Origin: Paenibacillus ginsengarvi | Lineage (GTDB): Bacteria; Bacillota; Bacilli; Paenibacillales; NBRC-103111 | Direction of reading: 5' to 3' | Assembly: GCF_003626695.1 (NCBI RefSeq) | Contig: NZ_RBAH01000020.1 | Coordinates: forward strand, 109,360-173,359 | Length of the DNA stretch: 64,000 bases | Part shown: piece by piece, positions 62,010-64,000 of the stretch | How the letters are laid out: every line of letters begins with the position of its first letter | How positions within the stretch are numbered: the stretch's first letter is position 1 | The notes under the pieces: generated by a model | Seen by the model: the letters and a program-made list of their open reading frames with translations, nothing else | What the model was told of the DNA's origin: nothing | The model's database searches: none | Made by a program: the position numbers and the translations under genes

Positions 62010-62038
62010 ATGACAGTGCTTGTCCCGCCTGTTATATT
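62010..62038 (+). promoter_or_regulatory. Promoter of the radical SAM gene
   Basis: ATGACA (62010-62015), a 17-bp spacer and TATATT (62033-62038). Because the first in-frame ATG of the long frame is inside this -35, translation must start downstream. Confidence 0.6.
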
Positions 62039-62087
62039 AACGTTGCATGAGGGATATTGTAGAATATGTTTCATAATCTGGAAGGAG

Positions 62088-63110
62088 GTGACAACTATAA
62101 CGCTGATAGACGAATTGCAGCTGACGGAGACGAGTCTTAGGGGACATGTTCGCATTCAGGATCTCGTATTCAGCCTCACAAGGCAATGCAATGCTTTCTG
62201 CGACATTTGTTGCAACGACGATGGGCCTTCGAAGCGGGGAGCGATCGACATTTCCGGCGTCCGGCAGTGGATTCATGACTTCTCTGAGTACGTGCCGTAT
62301 TGCAAAACGGCCGGCTTTACGGGAGGGGAAGTATTCCTCCGCTATGACGAAATGCTCGAGGTGCACAAGCATTTGCACGATTACGGATTTCTGACCTCCA
62401 TTACGACGAACGGGTTTTGGGGCAACAATCCCGAACTGGCGCGGCGCCGTTTGGAGGAGCTGAAGTCGCTCGGATTGGTCGAGGTTGCCGTATCGATGGA
62501 TGAAAGCCATTCCGTCTGGGTCAACCCGAAGCATGCGGCGACGGCAGCCAAGACGGCGCTCGAAGCCGGTCTGGCCGTGTCGATAACGAGCAACTTCACG
62601 AGTCCCGGCAAAAGCGCCAAAGACTACTTCGAGCCCGAATGGCATGATCGTCTCCTCTGGGACGAAAATTATTACGTGCTGCCGGTCGGCCGGGCGAAGC
62701 AGCTTCCGCGCCTGGTGCAGACCCGGATTCCGCGGGACGATCAGCTGTTCTGTCCGCGCGTGCAAATGGTCATCCAGCCGAACGGCGACGTCGATCCGTG
62801 CTGCTCGGTCTGTTTGGACGACGGCGTGTTCGTCGTCGGCAATCTGTACCGGCAGACGATGCCGGAAGTGCTGACGAATATGCTCGGCGATGTGTATTTG
62901 AAAGTGATCACGCATCGCGGGCTCGGCGAGCTCGAGCAGATCGTCCAGCGGTTTCATCCGCAGTGGCGGCTGCCGCCGAGAGAGCATTCGGTATGCCATA
63001 TGTGCAACGCTCTCCGCTCCCGTCCCGATTTCTGGATGGTGGAGGATGCCATGCGGCAATACGGCATGGAAATTTTATTGAACAACTGGTCTGCGGGCAA
63101 AGCCGTTTAG
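62088..63110 (+). CDS. Radical SAM protein with SPASM/twitch-like C-terminus
   Basis: About 340 residues. The iron-sulfur motif is CNAFCDIC (CxxxCxxC), followed by TAGFTGGEVFLRYDEM (GGE SAM site). The C-terminal auxiliary-cluster region has CPRVQMVIQPNGDVDPCCSVC and HSVCHMCNA. Such enzymes often modify peptides or act as cofactor maturases. A strong AAGGAGGTG (62082-62090) is followed at ideal spacing by ATA (62097), not ATG; GTG 62088 is in frame but inside the ribosome-binding site. The start is therefore uncertain. Confidence 0.8.
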   Translation: MTTITLIDELQLTETSLRGHVRIQDLVFSLTRQCNAFCDICCNDDGPSKRGAIDISGVRQWIHDFSEYVPYCKTAGFTGGEVFLRYDEMLEVHKHLHDYGFLTSITTNGFWGNNPELARRRLEELKSLGLVEVAVSMDESHSVWVNPKHAATAAKTALEAGLAVSITSNFTSPGKSAKDYFEPEWHDRLLWDENYYVLPVGRAKQLPRLVQTRIPRDDQLFCPRVQMVIQPNGDVDPCCSVCLDDGVFVVGNLYRQTMPEVLTNMLGDVYLKVITHRGLGELEQIVQRFHPQWRLPPREHSVCHMCNALRSRPDFWMVEDAMRQYGMEILLNNWSAGKAV

Positions 63111-63262
63111 ACCGCACTTTCGCATGAAATACCTCACGATCTCATCATCGTTTACACATTCCAAAAAAGCCCAACCTTCCACGGGCAAACTTTCGATCCA
63201 TTCCGCTTCATGCTACCCGGAAGGCGCATCGACCCTATTGATCCTAAATTGGAGGTATTCCT

Positions 63263-63613
63263 ATGTCCGATAAAGGTATGGACGAACTTGGCAAGCTGCT
63301 CGCATCCGATCCCGAACTGCAAAAGGCGGCTTTGTCCGGTATGACGAAAGCGCTGCAGGAACAAATCCATAACAAAAATCTGAGGGTCAGCACGGAAGCG
63401 CTGCAAAGCCTCGGCAAGCTGTCCGCGCTCCCTTCCGGCAACCCGGTGGCGGACGATTATGTGGCTCGGGTGGCGAGCAGCGTTATCGCCGTCGTGAAGG
63501 TCAAGGTCATCGACCTGGCCCATGACATGGCGCAGCTTCATGAAATCCAGAGCCGGGTCAACGACAAGCTGACGGGGCTCAACCTGAATATTTCCAACAA
63601 AATCGGAAAATAA
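63263..63613 (+). CDS. Small hypothetical protein next to the radical SAM gene
   Basis: 116 residues, helical, no Cys. The N-terminus (MDELGKLLASDPELQKAAL) faintly recalls Nif11/NHLP-type leader helices seen in precursor peptides, but there is no obvious core with modifiable residues. TTGGAGGT lies before the ATG. It is 152 bp after the radical SAM stop. Function unknown. Confidence 0.65.
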   Translation: MSDKGMDELGKLLASDPELQKAALSGMTKALQEQIHNKNLRVSTEALQSLGKLSALPSGNPVADDYVARVASSVIAVVKVKVIDLAHDMAQLHEIQSRVNDKLTGLNLNISNKIGK

Positions 63614-63635
63614 TCCAGCTTCGGCTGCGAGCGAG

Positions 63636-63663
63636 TACCCCCGGATTTGGCCGGCCGGGGGTA
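63636..63663 (+). terminator. Terminator after the small protein gene
   Basis: TACCCCCGG pairs with CCGGGGGTA, followed by TTTG. Confidence 0.7.
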
Positions 63664-63827
63664 TTTGACGTTTCGGGAAGATGAAGCGAAAGACCGGCAA
63701 CGAAGGAGTTTAAGAATTTGTATAGTTGCTTCTGCTATGCTGGTCAAAAGCAATGTGAAGCTGGGTGCGTTTCGGTTTTTTCGCACGTAAACGCACATCA
63801 CCTGCAGCATACGAGAGGATGATTACA

Positions 63828-63881
63828 ATGGAATTGCCGCAGCTGCAATACTTCCGGTCGGTAGGCAAGCTACCTCTTTAG
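63828..63881 (+). pseudogene. Truncated LysR-family regulator start
   Basis: ATG 63828 with GAGAGGATG upstream encodes MELPQLQYFRSVGKLPL and then TAG. The first 14 residues match the start of LysR-type HTH domains (MELxQLxYFxxVxK); the sequence then diverges completely. It is best explained by insertion of foreign DNA near 63870. Confidence 0.6.
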
Positions 63882-63946
63882 CCCCCTAATTGAATTGGAG
63901 AGTACCATAGGAAATCAGGTACACTATATTCAAGAGGTGAAGGGCC

Positions 63947-64000
63947 GTGAAAAAGAGGAATCATGTATATGAAGAAGTCCGAAATAAGGTAGCGCAAGAG
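63947..64000 (+). CDS. Partial ORF running off the window, possible transposase
   Basis: GTG 63947 with GAGGTGAAGGG upstream opens MKKRNHVYEEVRNKVAQE and continues beyond the window. A short basic N-terminus directly behind a broken lysR fits a transposase HTH protein, but too little is visible to assign a family. Confidence 0.4.
   Translation, partial: MKKRNHVYEEVRNKVAQE

Overview
The window is about 57% GC and reads as a chromosome segment of a spore-former of the Paenibacillaceae (Paenibacillus/Cohnella type). The support is strong Gram-positive ribosome-binding sites, several YesN-like or AraC regulators with sugar ABC lipoproteins, an ECF sigma/anti-sigma pair, cell-wall amidases and lipobox signal peptides. 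There is no rRNA, tRNA, CRISPR array or phage module.

Layout. 1-6.5 kb: two paralogous M60 (enhancin-like) metallopeptidases on the minus strand behind a promoter carrying a TTGAAACGTTTCAA operator. 6.6-11 kb: an SDR dehydrogenase whose promoter lies in a perfect 40-bp AT palindrome, then a polysaccharide deacetylase, an SH3b amidase and a GNAT enzyme. 11-19.3 kb: a minus-strand carbohydrate module (sensor-regulator, two permeases, binding lipoprotein, large uncharacterised protein). 19.5-26.3 kb: a compact six-gene biosynthetic operon (OleA/FabH-like ketosynthase, ATP-grasp, OleD-like reductase, MBL hydrolase, F390-synthetase-related adenylating enzyme, GNAT/BioF2-like protein). 26.4-31.4 kb: an orphan binding lipoprotein with an AraC regulator, then the sigma/anti-sigma pair. 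31.5-33.4 kb: an IS200/IS605 element with tnpA, a frameshifted zinc-ribbon ORF, tnpB and a structured omega-RNA end. 33.7-37.4 kb: a two-subunit ABC exporter. 37.6-43.5 kb: a WG-repeat protein, an M23 peptidase, hflX behind an antibiotic-type attenuator leader, and a deoxynucleotidase. 43.6-48.9 kb: a hairpin-repeat cluster, then a LacI regulator and its likely operon (CapA-like protein, binding lipoprotein, M55 D-aminopeptidase) with two near-identical palindromic operators. 49-52 kb: NAD salvage (Nudix/NrtR-like, nicotinamidase, nicotinate phosphoribosyltransferase). 53-58.4 kb: glutaminase, sodium:solute symporter, amidase and two tandem six-helix membrane proteins. 58.7-61.7 kb: sugar oxidoreductase, sugar isomerase and AraC regulator. 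62-64 kb: a radical SAM protein, a small protein, and a lysR stump cut off next to a possible insertion element.

The two most interesting systems are the ole-like six-gene operon (19.5-26.3 kb), which combines a Claisen-condensing enzyme and a beta-keto reductase with unusual partners, and the hflX leader (41.15-41.58 kb). The leader encodes a 12-residue peptide with an Arg-X-Lys (+X+) motif, followed by mutually exclusive hairpins and a terminator: the architecture of a ribosome-stalling attenuator. Family assignments come from motifs read by eye; no database search was run.
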